Shown one piece after another: positions 22,601 to 33,200 of a DNA stretch of 64,000 nt (the stretch's first letter is position 1; the number at the start of each line of letters is the position of its first letter). The translations under genes and the position numbers were made by a program. Source of the DNA: Bacteroidales bacterium UBA6360 (GTDB lineage: Bacteria > Bacteroidota > Bacteroidia > Bacteroidales > UBA932); the NCBI GenBank assembly GCA_002440085.1, contig DJRM01000046.1, positions 7,329 through 71,328 on the forward strand, in the 5' to 3' direction. Under the pieces are notes generated by a model. The model was not told the DNA's origin. It ran no database searches and worked only from the letters and a program-made list of their open reading frames with translations.

Positions 22601-23932
22601 ATGAGATATTGGGTCTGTCTGATATTGACGAACATGATGTTTTTGTGTGCCGGTGAGACGCTCGCGCAGAATCGGGAGCCGCACGGGAGCCCGGAACTTG
22701 TTTCCGAAGCTCCGGGCAGGCAACCGCACGCATATCGGCTCTACTACAGGTGGGACGAGGTTGACATCGACCGCTGCTATCTCAACAATTCCGAAAACAT
22801 CGATCAGATAGTCAGCCATCTGCAGCTCTCACAGAAAATAGACAGCATCGCGATATATTCCTACGCATCCCCAGAAGGAGTCTACGAGCACAACGCCGCT
22901 CTCGCATCGGCCCGTGCACGGGCAGCAAGGCGCTTCATCATGGAGAATCTCCCCAAAGGCAAAGAACTTGACATGCGGAACATTTCGCTGCACCCGGTTG
23001 CCGAAAACTGGGACGGTCTGCGCGAGGCCGTCGACAGGGGCTATCACCGCTGGGACAGAAAGAGAGTAATCTCCATCCTCGAAGACAGGACAATCTCCGA
23101 TGCCACGAGAAAGTGGCGTCTGCAACGGCTCGACGGCGGCATAAGCTGGAAATGGATGAGGATACACCTTATGCCGGAACTTCGTCTGGCCACATGGATA
23201 TGCGTCTGGGAATCCGTCCGCCCCGATGTCCCGTCAGCGCCGCTGCTCCCCGTCGATGTCCTCGATGACGAAACATTCGACTTCGGTGAAGAAGAATATA
23301 TCCCCGAGGAAGAAGATATAATCACAAACGAGTTCATCGAAACGGAGAGGATTGACGTCGCTCCGATGAAATACAGGGCACGTAAGCATTGGTACCCGGC
23401 GGTGAAGACCAATCTGCTCTATGACGCCGTCACTGCGGTGAACGCGGAGGTGGAATTTCCGATCGGCCGCCGCTGTTCGATAACTGTAGAGGACGTCTTC
23501 CCTTGGTGGTCATGGGGCCCGAATGACAGGAAATACTGCTTCCAGCTGTTGTCGATAGGCTTCGAGCCACGCTGGTGGTTCATCAGAGACGACAAAAAGG
23601 ACTATCTCAGCGGGCATTTTCTCGGCGTCTATGGAATGTCGGGGAAATATGATTTCCAATGGGACACGAGACTCTGCTACCAGGGCGAATACTGGTCTGC
23701 CGGGCTGACCTACGGCTACTCGATGCCGGTCTGCAAGTGGATGAATATGGAATTTTCCGTCTCCGCAGGCTATCTCCACAGCGACTACCGACACTATCAG
23801 CCGTCCGAGGACTACGAACATCTCTGGCGCGATAGGTCGAAGGTCGGCAAAATTTCGTGGTTCGGCCCGACAAAGGCAAAGATTTCATTGGTGATACCTA
23901 TAGGCAGGGACTCGCACAACAGAAAAAGATAG
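22601..23932 (+). CDS. OmpA-like / DUF3575 fusion outer membrane protein
   Basis: A 443-residue protein with a signal peptide ending around CAGETLAQ. Residues about 45-200 are OmpA-like (IDSIAIYSYASPEGVYEHNAAL, then ARARAARRF), the type that contacts peptidoglycan or partner proteins. Residues about 265-440 are a DUF3575 beta-barrel-like domain, beginning KHWYPAVKTNLLYDAVTAVN and ending ISLVIPIG. An acidic linker with Glu runs joins them. In fimbrial locus 2 the DUF3575 part is encoded separately. It is the first gene of locus 1. The start at 22601 gives a normal signal peptide. Confidence 0.83.
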   Translation: MRYWVCLILTNMMFLCAGETLAQNREPHGSPELVSEAPGRQPHAYRLYYRWDEVDIDRCYLNNSENIDQIVSHLQLSQKIDSIAIYSYASPEGVYEHNAALASARARAARRFIMENLPKGKELDMRNISLHPVAENWDGLREAVDRGYHRWDRKRVISILEDRTISDATRKWRLQRLDGGISWKWMRIHLMPELRLATWICVWESVRPDVPSAPLLPVDVLDDETFDFGEEEYIPEEEDIITNEFIETERIDVAPMKYRARKHWYPAVKTNLLYDAVTAVNAEVEFPIGRRCSITVEDVFPWWSWGPNDRKYCFQLLSIGFEPRWWFIRDDKKDYLSGHFLGVYGMSGKYDFQWDTRLCYQGEYWSAGLTYGYSMPVCKWMNMEFSVSAGYLHSDYRHYQPSEDYEHLWRDRSKVGKISWFGPTKAKISLVIPIGRDSHNRKR

Positions 23933-23976
23933 ATAATTGTTGCCGGACCGTTTATACGGACGGAGTGAAAAAGGAC

Positions 23977-25017
23977 ATGAGATTGAACACAAACATACGA
24001 TGGAGAGCGGCTTCTGGCAGCCTGTGGGCTACCGTGGCGGTGCTGTGTGCCGTGTTCATCGCAACGTCCTGCCACCGCCGCCCTCTTGATGAACCCGACT
24101 ACAGAACGTCCGTCAGGGTCGCGGTCAACACGGACGGCATCCGGAACGTCACCTGCGACATCTACAACGACAGGATTCCTGTGCAGAAAATCGAGCCGGA
24201 GGTGATGCACGTCATATTCTTCGACGCGGCGACGGGAAAATACGTCACTGAAGACTTCCTTCAGAACGTCAGCACAGCGGCTGACGGGCGCAGGGTCGTC
24301 AGCGGAGAGGTCTACCTCGGCCCGGGCAGCTACAGGATGCTTGCCTACGACTTCGGTACGGAGGAGACCAAACTCAGGGATTACCACGACTATGCCAAGG
24401 CCTGTGCATTCACTGACCCGGCCCCGTCCAATGTCCTCACTCGCTTCAGCACCAAGGGCGGAGAAGAGCCGAACATCCTGATGGAGCCGGAACATCTTGA
24501 GGTCGCGAGCCGGGAACTTGAGGTTATCCCCTACCACGACGACCCCTGGACAATCTCGGCGGACGCGCATTCGGTCGTGGAGAGCTGGTATGTTCAGGTC
24601 CGTGTCGACGGCATCGAGTGGGTGAACTCGGCGCAGGCAGTCCTCTCCGGGATGGCTGGGGCGAGTCTCATAGCCACGGACACTAAGGTGAACGAGCCTG
24701 AAGCATCCGTGTGGTTCACGCTCAAGAAAAGCGAGGACAATGGCGAGGCTGTAGTGTGCGCGGTGTTCAACACTTTCGGGCGCATCCCGAATGCAAGCGG
24801 CAATCTGCAGATAACCTTCGACGTGTCAACAGTCGACAAGAAGACTATCCGCAAGACTTTCGACATCACGGACTTGTTCCAGACCGAGAACGCTCTCAGG
24901 CACAACTGGCTGCTCATTGACGAGACAATCAAGGTCGAGCCCCCGAAGAGCAGCGGCGGAGCCTTCGACCCGAAGATTGACGACTGGGACGAGGAGCACA
25001 GGGACATTGACATATAA
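23977..25017 (+). CDS. DUF5119-type lipoprotein of fimbrial locus 1
   Basis: A 346-residue lipoprotein (signal ending AVFIATSC, then HRRPLDEPDY). The body is beta-rich with the order seen in DUF5119 proteins: VRVAVNTDGI, HVIFFDAATGKYV, YLGPGSYRMLAYDFGTE and a C-terminal FDPKIDDWDEE. These proteins are found in Bacteroidetes fimbrial clusters and may be accessory pilins or assembly factors. The start at 23977 was chosen since it gives a signal peptide; a start at 23857 would overlap the previous gene. Confidence 0.78.
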   Translation: MRLNTNIRWRAASGSLWATVAVLCAVFIATSCHRRPLDEPDYRTSVRVAVNTDGIRNVTCDIYNDRIPVQKIEPEVMHVIFFDAATGKYVTEDFLQNVSTAADGRRVVSGEVYLGPGSYRMLAYDFGTEETKLRDYHDYAKACAFTDPAPSNVLTRFSTKGGEEPNILMEPEHLEVASRELEVIPYHDDPWTISADAHSVVESWYVQVRVDGIEWVNSAQAVLSGMAGASLIATDTKVNEPEASVWFTLKKSEDNGEAVVCAVFNTFGRIPNASGNLQITFDVSTVDKKTIRKTFDITDLFQTENALRHNWLLIDETIKVEPPKSSGGAFDPKIDDWDEEHRDIDI

Positions 25018-25103
25018 CGGTGGCGCGGATGCCGCAAATTCCGCAAAAACAACAGGTTGACAAAACAATTTTTTATTTTAATAATTTTAATTTTTTAACA
25101 ATT

Positions 25104-26195
25104 ATGAAAAAGTACATTTTCTTTTTCGCGGCAGCCGCAGCACTTGCGGCCTGCTCCAAGAACGAGGTGACTCCGGACTTCTCAAATGAGAACGCTGAAA
25201 TCGCCTACAACGTGGCGCCTAAGACAAAGGCACCGGCAAGCAACCAGAAAGAGTTCTCTGAAAACAATGTGTTCGCTTCATGGGCCTACTATCTCCCCAA
25301 CGGCAAGAACTGGGACGCCAATCTCTCAGATGCACAGCTATACATCAAAGAATCAACGATTTCGCATCAGACGGACGACACATGGAAAGAGACCGGAAAA
25401 ACGTATTACTGGCCAAAGGGAGGTAAGCTGACATTCTTCGCCTATTCGCTTAACAAGGATAACCTCGACCTTGTTACGGGGACATCCAACAGTCACGTGA
25501 CAATTGCAAATGCAACTGACTGCTATGGAATTACTGCCTTGATTGACCTGGACGAAAATAAGAACACCGATTTCCTCGTTGCGGACATCGCCAAGGATCA
25601 GTTCCAGAATACAGACAAGGCCTATTTTCGTGTAGGTGTGCCTACGCTTTTCAAGCACAAGTTCTCCAGAGTCGGGTTCCAGGTGAAGAAAGCCGAAGAC
25701 TATGCCGACAAGAAGTTCACGCTGAACTCAATCAAGTTCAACAAGCTCAGCCATGCGGCCAATTATGCCCAGTCTCAGGATGCGAACAAGACCGGCGCAA
25801 CAGATGGAAAGAATGAGGAATATATTCTTGCAAGCGGAACGAGGACGACACAAATCTATACTGAGACCGGTTTAGACATAACTTCGACTGAATATACTGC
25901 CGTCCCTGAAGCAAACGAAGACCGTTACATCTATATTCCTCAGGACTTCAAGGGTGTCACCGAGGCCGACAAGATTGCAACGGTCGAAGTGAAATACACC
26001 GTGACTACAACCGTTGACGGCAACGCTGTAGATGATGTCTGCACGGCTATCATAAATGTGAAGGACTACTTCGACTCCTGGGAAATGGGAAAGAAGTATA
26101 TTTTCAGACTCAACTTCAGCCTCAATGAGGTTCTTTGGGATCCGGCTACCGAAGACTGGGAAGACGTGGCTTCAACAGACATCGAAATCAAGTAG
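25104..26195 (+). CDS. Fimbrillin-family lipoprotein 1 (probable major pilin)
   Basis: A 363-residue lipoprotein: MKKYIFFFAAAAALAAC signal with Cys17, T41-K42-A43 as a candidate maturation site, then a Mfa1-like two-domain beta body (WAYYLPNGKNW, YYWPKGGKLTFFAYS, FKHKFSRVGFQV) and C-terminal DWEDVASTDIEIK. Proteins of this family polymerise into type V pili by donor strand exchange after proteolytic trimming. The AT-rich leader, clean lipobox and strong hairpin after the stop suggest high expression, so this is the best candidate for the shaft subunit. An upstream in-frame ATG at 25020 lacks a signal peptide. Confidence 0.88.
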   Translation: MKKYIFFFAAAAALAACSKNEVTPDFSNENAEIAYNVAPKTKAPASNQKEFSENNVFASWAYYLPNGKNWDANLSDAQLYIKESTISHQTDDTWKETGKTYYWPKGGKLTFFAYSLNKDNLDLVTGTSNSHVTIANATDCYGITALIDLDENKNTDFLVADIAKDQFQNTDKAYFRVGVPTLFKHKFSRVGFQVKKAEDYADKKFTLNSIKFNKLSHAANYAQSQDANKTGATDGKNEEYILASGTRTTQIYTETGLDITSTEYTAVPEANEDRYIYIPQDFKGVTEADKIATVEVKYTVTTTVDGNAVDDVCTAIINVKDYFDSWEMGKKYIFRLNFSLNEVLWDPATEDWEDVASTDIEIK

Positions 26196-26212
26196 TTTCC
26201 AACTGCAACATC

Positions 26213-26244
26213 AACCCCTCGGGAGGTGAAACTCCCCGTGGGTT
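26213..26244 (+). promoter_or_regulatory. Intercistronic hairpin after fimbrillin 1
   Basis: An inverted repeat of GGGAG/CTCCC plus outer ACCC/GGGT pairs around a GTGAAA loop lies in the 65-base gap between fimbrillins 1 and 2. No T-run follows, so it is more likely a stabiliser or partial attenuator than a terminator. Confidence 0.55.
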
Positions 26245-26260
26245 CCAAAACAGAAAAGGC

Positions 26261-27472
26261 ATGAGATTTTCAGGAAGCATACCAGCAACGGAGCGCACGG
26301 CAAGGCGTTTTCGGCAGGCAGCCGTTTCAGTTGTCGCCGTCTCGGCCGCTGCAGCCGCCATCGCGACCGGCTGCGTCAGAAACGAACTGGCGGACGGGGC
26401 GAACGGTGGTGAAGCGTCCACTGAGATATGCTTCAGCCTCACGCCTGTGAAGACGGGCACCAAGGCCGCCACATTCTCCACATTCCCGGCGGACTCGGCT
26501 TTCGGCACCATCGCATGGTACCTTCCGCGCGACAAGACCTGGAGGGACAACAGCGACGAGGCCGTGCTCTACATCGGGCATGAAAAGATTTCATGCGGCG
26601 GAGGGGTCTGGAAAGCATGGGAATCGGGGCAGACCTACTGGTGGCCCGAGGGCGGACAACTGACATTCTTCTCCTGGGCGCCATACTGCCTGAAAGACGA
26701 CAGCCGATTCAGCCTTGACCGGGACAACGGTGGCCTCGTCATCCGCAACTGGACCGTCGAGCCGACACCCGGCTACGGAGCGGACGCAGTCTACGGCACG
26801 GCAGGGGCTGCCTCGTCCAAGAAATGCGTCGACCTGCTCACGGCCCGCTCGACCGACCTTTCCGGCAACAGCGCAAACACGTGGAGCGTGGCTGACGGCA
26901 CGGCATTTTCTGGCTACGGCGCCAAGATTCAGTTCAGGCACGCGCTGTGCCGGGTCAGTTTCGTGATTTCCCTCGACTATGCTCCGGAAGACGGCGCAAA
27001 ATGGTTCGTCGAGAACGTCTCCCTGCAGGACATCTACACCTGCGGGACATTCAGGGCGAATTCCTGGGTTGAATATGCTGCCTCAAGCATCAGCGATTAC
27101 AGTGTCTCGTTCGTGACATCCGACACCCCGGACGGCCTGGAAGTCACGGCAGCGGAAAGCAAGACTCTGTTCCCGAAGACAATGATGATTCCGCAGCCGC
27201 TCACCTCATCAACATCCGGAACACTGACAAGAACTCCAAGGATCACGATAGCAGTCTGGAAGAAAGGCAGTTACGACTCCTCAGGCAAAAAAGACATCCA
27301 GTACCTGACCGGACTTCTGTACAGCAACACGACCGAACGCATCCGCTGGGGAGAGGGAACCGACATCACCTATCACGTCTACATCGCCACCGGCGCGGAA
27401 AACTACATCGACTTCGACGCGTCCGTCGGCGGATGGAGTACAGGAGGCAACTCCGACATAGAAATGAAATAG
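26261..27472 (+). CDS. Fimbrillin-family lipoprotein 2
   Basis: A 403-residue lipoprotein. The long signal ends AAAAIATGC (Cys38); T67-K68-A69 is the candidate processing motif. The body parallels fimbrillin 1: IAWYLPRDKTW, TYWWPEGGQLTFFSWAPY, QFRHALCRVSFVISLDYA and the C-terminal DASVGGWSTGGNSDIEMK. This similarity suggests duplication within the locus. Start at 26261 was chosen because the next upstream ATG lies inside the previous gene. The next gene starts 9 bases after its stop. Confidence 0.85.
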   Translation: MRFSGSIPATERTARRFRQAAVSVVAVSAAAAAIATGCVRNELADGANGGEASTEICFSLTPVKTGTKAATFSTFPADSAFGTIAWYLPRDKTWRDNSDEAVLYIGHEKISCGGGVWKAWESGQTYWWPEGGQLTFFSWAPYCLKDDSRFSLDRDNGGLVIRNWTVEPTPGYGADAVYGTAGAASSKKCVDLLTARSTDLSGNSANTWSVADGTAFSGYGAKIQFRHALCRVSFVISLDYAPEDGAKWFVENVSLQDIYTCGTFRANSWVEYAASSISDYSVSFVTSDTPDGLEVTAAESKTLFPKTMMIPQPLTSSTSGTLTRTPRITIAVWKKGSYDSSGKKDIQYLTGLLYSNTTERIRWGEGTDITYHVYIATGAENYIDFDASVGGWSTGGNSDIEMK

Positions 27473-27481
27473 GCAGGCTCT

Positions 27482-28573
27482 ATGGCAATGAACATGAATA
27501 TATGGAATACAAAAGCGGCGCTTCACGGCATCGCGGTGCTGCTCGCGGTCTCATCCATTCTGCTTTCAGGCGGGTGCTCCAAACGTGCTGTCGCCATTGA
27601 CGTTCCCGGGAACGAAGGAGAGTTCATTTCATTCACGGGCCTTGCCACGAAGTCCGGAGCAGGCGACTCAATCACCGACACGGACTCCGAGATGCGGACA
27701 AGGCCGTTCGGAATTTTCGGGCACAAGAGAATTGAAGAGAGCGACAGCCCGTCGAATGTGTTCATCAGCACGGCCGCACAGGAAGTCGGATGGGGAACGG
27801 AAGGCAGCGGAGCCGATGCGCGGCAATGCTGGACATACACGCCGAAAAGGAAGTGGGAAATGGCGATGCGCTACAGTTTCAGAGCATACTGGCCCTACGA
27901 CGCGGGAATCAACCCGGCTTCCGACGCGAAGAGGCTCGCCATCGAATACAAGGCCACTACCGAAGACTACGACCTGCTCGTCGCCTACGCCACAAGGTAC
28001 CCACAGGAAGACGCCGAAGGCATAAGCGCGGTGACGATGAATTTCCGCCATGCGCTTTCCGGACTCCGATTCAGGATACGCTACAAGAATGACGCGAGCA
28101 CGAGCGGGCTCACCGACTATGTGAACTCCTTCCATCTCAAGGGGCTCTACACCGTCGGAACCCTCGAATACGGTCAGTTCAGCGACACCGACGATGTGGA
28201 AAAGATTGCCTGGTACAAGCAGGAGAACACCTTCGACAGCACGGGCGAGCTCTACACATGGAGCGGACATGAACGCTTCCACTCGGCGGAGAACGCCACG
28301 GACACGGACGAAACCGCGTCTGTCTTTGACGGGGAGGACAAGGTGGTCTTTGTCATCCCGCAGACACTTTCCTCCGGGAAAGGGCCGACGACCGCCAACT
28401 TCTACACCGACAACGGAGGAGACGCTCTCCACTCCGTCACCCTCCCTACTACGGAGCTTGAAGTCGGGAAAATCTACACATTCACGTTCATCATCCACAG
28501 TTCATACGTCACAATCAGCATCGACATCGCCGAGTGGGACGAAATCCAGTCGAACGTTGACATAAACCTGTAA
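27482..28573 (+). CDS. Fimbrillin-family lipoprotein 3
   Basis: A 363-residue lipoprotein with signal ending SILLSGGC (Cys32) and a T56-K57-S58 motif. The body has features of Mfa-like fimbrillins: PFGIFGHKRI, YSFRAYWPYDAGI, VTMNFRHALSGLRFRIRY and the C-terminal IDIAEWDEIQSNVDINL. It differs more from fimbrillins 1 and 2 than these do from each other. Likely a minor pilin. Six bases separate it from the next gene. Confidence 0.85.
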   Translation: MAMNMNIWNTKAALHGIAVLLAVSSILLSGGCSKRAVAIDVPGNEGEFISFTGLATKSGAGDSITDTDSEMRTRPFGIFGHKRIEESDSPSNVFISTAAQEVGWGTEGSGADARQCWTYTPKRKWEMAMRYSFRAYWPYDAGINPASDAKRLAIEYKATTEDYDLLVAYATRYPQEDAEGISAVTMNFRHALSGLRFRIRYKNDASTSGLTDYVNSFHLKGLYTVGTLEYGQFSDTDDVEKIAWYKQENTFDSTGELYTWSGHERFHSAENATDTDETASVFDGEDKVVFVIPQTLSSGKGPTTANFYTDNGGDALHSVTLPTTELEVGKIYTFTFIIHSSYVTISIDIAEWDEIQSNVDINL

Positions 28574-28579
28574 AGAACA

Positions 28580-30211
28580 ATGAGAACACACGGAATCATA
28601 CAGTCTATGGCCGCACTCCTGCTCTGCGCAGCCGCGTGCGGAAAGGCAGACGGGCTTACGGACACCGACAGCGGCACGGGAAACGTCGTGCTCAGCATCG
28701 GCAGCGCCCCGGAAGTCACGGTGACAAAGGCCGTGACTCGGACCGCGAAGGACGGCAACGTGATGAACGTTCTCAGCGTCTGGATTGTGAACAGGGAAAG
28801 CGGAGAGATTCTCGTGCACGAGCATCTGCTGCCAAAGGGGCTCACAGCAGGAGGCGAAGAGGAAGCGGGCGGAAACAACTCAACTTCAGCCGCACTGGAC
28901 TATATACGCTTCGCGGAAGACGGCAAATCCGCTGAAATGAAGTTCGTGGACATCCCGAGAGGTAACTGCACGCTCTATGCGGTCGCCAACTGCACATCGC
29001 TTGACGACGGGGAATATGTAGTCGGAGCCACGATTGACGACGCTTTCAGAAACTTGATCCTGAAAGAAACCGTCGAGTCCGGAAAGGCTCCCGCCTATGA
29101 CAACGAAAACGGAATGCCATGCTCCGCAGTAGTGGACTTTTCCATCAGTGCCGGCGAGAACAAGGTCTCGGCACAGATGCTCCGCTGCGTGGGCAGACTC
29201 ACGATTGCTGTTCGCAACAACATCGCGGAGAGCTCATTGTTTTTCAAGGAAGTCGGGCTGTCCGCACAGAACCCGACAAACGCATACGTATTCGAGCATG
29301 ACGGCGGTGAGATTCCGGCAAGTTCACGCGACGTCGCGTTTCCGGAACTCGCTGAAATGAAGCGAGTTGACGCAATGACCACCGACCCGGTCACAATCTA
29401 CGACACCTATCTCTATGAGACAAGTCCGGAGTCATCCTCTCCTCAAAGTTTCACATTCTCCCTGTTCGGTGCGGTCTACAGGAAAACCGCTGTCACAGAA
29501 GACGTTAAGATAGGATACAGACAGGAATACAACTTCGCTGCCAACATTTCGTCCGGAGCAACCACAAGCGACATGTTCGTGCTGCGTTCGGCCGCATCCG
29601 GGAACTATTACATCGGAGACACGGACGGCCGCCTCGTCTACAGGTTCTTCTCCGGAGACACTGAACTTCGCCACCACAAGGACATAGAGAACTACTTCTG
29701 GAGGTTCAGCGGCTCCACATACTCTACCATAACCAATGTCGGGACGGGCAGGCAGATCCGCCTCTCCGGCGAGACGGTGTCCATGGTCGAGGCCGGTCAG
29801 GGATCGACGTTCAGCATCAACTCCGGAGACACGGTTTCCGGCGGCACCGGAACAAGCAACGGTCTGCGGTTCAGAACCGGAGGCTACGACCTCACGATAG
29901 CGACCGAATACGGCATCTTGGGAACCACCGACAGGCCGAACAGCCTTGAAACGCACTGGATTCTCCGTAAGGTCACAGAAGGCGCGGCCGCAACCATCCC
30001 CTATTTCATCGGTGCCGAATACGAGATTCCGAAAGTCGACAGGACAATGACCTATATTGACGGATTCGGTATAGCGCGAGAGCTCAACCATATCGCCCGA
30101 AACGAACACGTCCGGCTCAACATCGGAATATTCTACAACCGCGAGTTCGCTCAATTTGACTTTGAAGTGGAAGAATGGCGGGAGAAGGAAAGCGAAACCA
30201 CGTTTGACTGA
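28580..30211 (+). CDS. Fimbrial anchor-like lipoprotein with possible beta-trefoil lectin module
   Basis: A 543-residue lipoprotein (AALLLCAAAC, Cys20; T49-K50-A51). The N-terminal 330 residues look like FimB/Mfa2-type subunits: VLSVWIVNRESGEIL, FVDIPRGNCTLYAVANC and MLRCVGRLTIAVRNN. Residues about 340-475 differ: repeated motifs SAASGNYYIGDTDGR, YFWRFSG...ITNVGTGRQIRLSG and ETHWILRKV resemble the G-x-Y-L and Q/E-x-W pattern of ricin-type beta-trefoil lectins. The final part is again pilin-like (NIGIFYNREFAQFDFEVEEW). If correct, this subunit could bind glycans. The lectin reading is inference. Confidence 0.72.
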   Translation: MRTHGIIQSMAALLLCAAACGKADGLTDTDSGTGNVVLSIGSAPEVTVTKAVTRTAKDGNVMNVLSVWIVNRESGEILVHEHLLPKGLTAGGEEEAGGNNSTSAALDYIRFAEDGKSAEMKFVDIPRGNCTLYAVANCTSLDDGEYVVGATIDDAFRNLILKETVESGKAPAYDNENGMPCSAVVDFSISAGENKVSAQMLRCVGRLTIAVRNNIAESSLFFKEVGLSAQNPTNAYVFEHDGGEIPASSRDVAFPELAEMKRVDAMTTDPVTIYDTYLYETSPESSSPQSFTFSLFGAVYRKTAVTEDVKIGYRQEYNFAANISSGATTSDMFVLRSAASGNYYIGDTDGRLVYRFFSGDTELRHHKDIENYFWRFSGSTYSTITNVGTGRQIRLSGETVSMVEAGQGSTFSINSGDTVSGGTGTSNGLRFRTGGYDLTIATEYGILGTTDRPNSLETHWILRKVTEGAAATIPYFIGAEYEIPKVDRTMTYIDGFGIARELNHIARNEHVRLNIGIFYNREFAQFDFEVEEWREKESETTFD

Positions 30212-30279
30212 CACGGAACGATATGAATCGGCAGAAACTTGACACTCTGTTATTTTGATATACTAAGAAACCTTCAAAA

Positions 30280-33200
30280 ATGAGAAGATTTATATTCAAC
30301 ATATTGATTTTTACGGCGTTCGCATTCGTCTCATGCGTCAAGGAAGATTTCTGCGAAGAGGGCGGGCTCACCGGAGGCGAAAGCTGGGTTCTGCTCGACT
30401 TCGGCGCGCAGGAGAGCAGGGAAATCGTGACCCGGGCGACCGTGAGCAAGAGGAACGAAAGCCAGATTTACAATTTCTACATCTTCGGATTCGACAGCAG
30501 GGGCTCGAAAATCACCGGTCTGTATTTCGACACGTCCAATCAGAAGACATCAAAGTCTGAAGTGGAGAATGCCACCGGGAACTGCTGGTATGTCAGCAAC
30601 GCTGCCTCGGACGACGGCACGACTTCCGGGACTGTACGTTTCAAGACCTCAAACGGAGAGGGACTCAAGTTCTACATGATCACGAACCTCGATGCCGACA
30701 TGGTGCGCATATCCTCCGACCTGCTCGCACACAACATCCACACAGAAAGCGACCTGCAAGGTTTCAACGTCTATCTGAACCAGAGAATCGTCAACAGGAA
30801 CGGCTATTTTCAAATGACAGGAAAGCTTTCCGACGTGAAGGTCAACGGCAGCCTCAACAGCACTACACCAGAACTGACGAAAATCAACGGAACGATGAGC
30901 CTTCGCAGAGTCGACGCGAAAATACGCTTCATTTTCAAGACAGGAAGTCGCCCGGACGAGAACGGGCAGGTCATCAAGTCATTCGAGGCAAAGCAGTGGA
31001 AAGTGGTGAACGTGCCGCGCACCGCCTATCTTTTGGGATATGGCCAGAGGGGAATCGCGACCTCGGCAGGAGCGGACTTCGTGTCCGTGGATCCGGCCGT
31101 CGCGCCGTCCGAATATTCAGAATACGCAAAGGATTTCTTCGACACGGAATTCGTGAACTTCGAGGAATTCCCGAGCAGCACGCAATCGGAGTTCTCCTTC
31201 TATATGCTTGAAAACCGGCAGGTTCCAAAGAAGGCTCCGAAGTCTTGGCAGGACCGCAGCCGCAGCGTCAAGACGGCAGAGGGGAAAAACGGGGCCTGCG
31301 ACGTGTCGTATGTGCTCAACGGCGTTCCGTATGAAAGGAGCATGAGGCTTTATGAATATGCGAACGACTTCTCGACCTATGTCGTGGTGACAGGCCGCGT
31401 GGAGATGGATCTGGTGAATGACAAGGCCGGTCAGGTGCTCGGAGGAGACGTGCAGTACATCATCCACCTCGGCAACTGGAGCGCGGACATTGACAACAGC
31501 GAGGGAAACATGGGTGACGGGAAGGACAGTTATGCCGGATTTGACAACTTCAACACGGAGAGAAACACCTCCTACACCTACACAGTGACCGTCAACGGCG
31601 TGAACAGCATACGAGTCGAGGTGGAGAGCAGCCAGAGCGGAGACTCGTCAGACGTGGTGGAAAAACAGCCGGGAGCAAGCGGAGCCATCACCATCGCGAA
31701 GGAGGACATCATACTCTGCGACAGCCACTACATATCCAAGACCATTAATTTCCGGCTGACGAACTTCTTCGAGGGAAAAACCTTTGACAAGGACCATTGC
31801 ATAGTCGACCGGCTGACATGGAGCGCCAAGACCCCGTTCGGAGAAGGTGAGCCATACAAAAAGGACGGGATGGACATCCCTGACGGACTTGATTATCAGT
31901 GGGTTCATTTCCGTCTCAACAAAAAGGACAGTGACGGAAACTTCAGTACACGACGCAGGAAGTTCTGCAACAGGACATTCGAGACAAAAGGCGTGCTCCA
32001 AAGCGCATCGGACAACAAGGAAGGAGACGGCAGCGATGGACTTGCAGGCTACCATAACGACGGAATAATGAACATCAGCCAGCTCGTGGACTACATCGGC
32101 TCGCAGGTCGACAAGTACCTTGAGTCTCCTGATGCCAGCGAGTTCGACCACCGCGACTCCCCTTCGGAGGCAAAGCTCACATTCACAGTGTTCATCGACG
32201 AGTACTACTACGAAAAGAATCCTATAACCAATGAAATGAGTTCGGATTTGTGGAAGAGATTTGTCAACGCCGAAGACCGCAAGCTCCACATTCTGTGCAG
32301 TTCCGACACAAGTCTTGACGGGGAATCGCGGAGCACCGGGTCTGTCATTACCATCCAGCAGCACGCCATCCAGAGCATCTACAACACGGATCCGTCCTAC
32401 ACGGACCTCCAGACGGCATGGGGCACGGAAACAAAGGATGAGTTTGAAGGATTCAGCACGTATTGGAGTTCTACCGCAAGCCAAAGCCGCGGAAACACAG
32501 ACAACAACAACGGGCTCTACAACACCTGCAAGGAATGGGGGCTGAGTTCCGGCAGCAGCACTACGTTCAACTCCGTGCAGAAATGGGAGAACTATATGCA
32601 GTTTGAGGTGGATAACGACATGCCGCAGCTTTCGTCCGGCTACTCCTACCTCCGCTACTCCTGCATGAACCGCAACCGGGACAACAACGGAGACGGGGTC
32701 ATCGACAGGGACGAGGTGCGCTGGTACATGGCATCGGTCAACCAGCTCATAGGCATAGTGGTCGGGAAGGGACTTCTGAGCAGCGCGACGCAGCTGTACA
32801 ACAGGACTCCGGAGCAGCAGAAAAGTGACAAAGACGAAGACTGGCTCCAGCACGTCATATCCAGCACCTGCTTTGGAAGCGACAGCAACGATCCGACTAT
32901 GCTCTGGGCGGAGGAAGCCCTCTCTACAAGCCGGACAAATATCGACTGGCAGCATATCAAAAAAGCCTCGGTGCGCTGTGTCAGGAACCTCGGCTACGTT
33001 GACGGCAACGCAGACGAGACCTACAGCATAGACAAGATGCCGCAGGACTATATCCAGATGGAAAAGCTCTCAAACGGCAACTACCTCTTCACGACGACCC
33101 ACCTGAACAGTCAGGCTCTGCGCTACTACACCTCCCGTGAACTGACCTACGCGGACGAGCTCTCGGTGGAGAACCGTCTCTACAAGAAATTCGAGGTCTA

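Noticed and set aside
31648..32955. A 435-codon open frame on the minus strand
   Set aside because: It lies antisense to the DUF4906-type tip protein, has no recognisable motif and no promoter or operon context.
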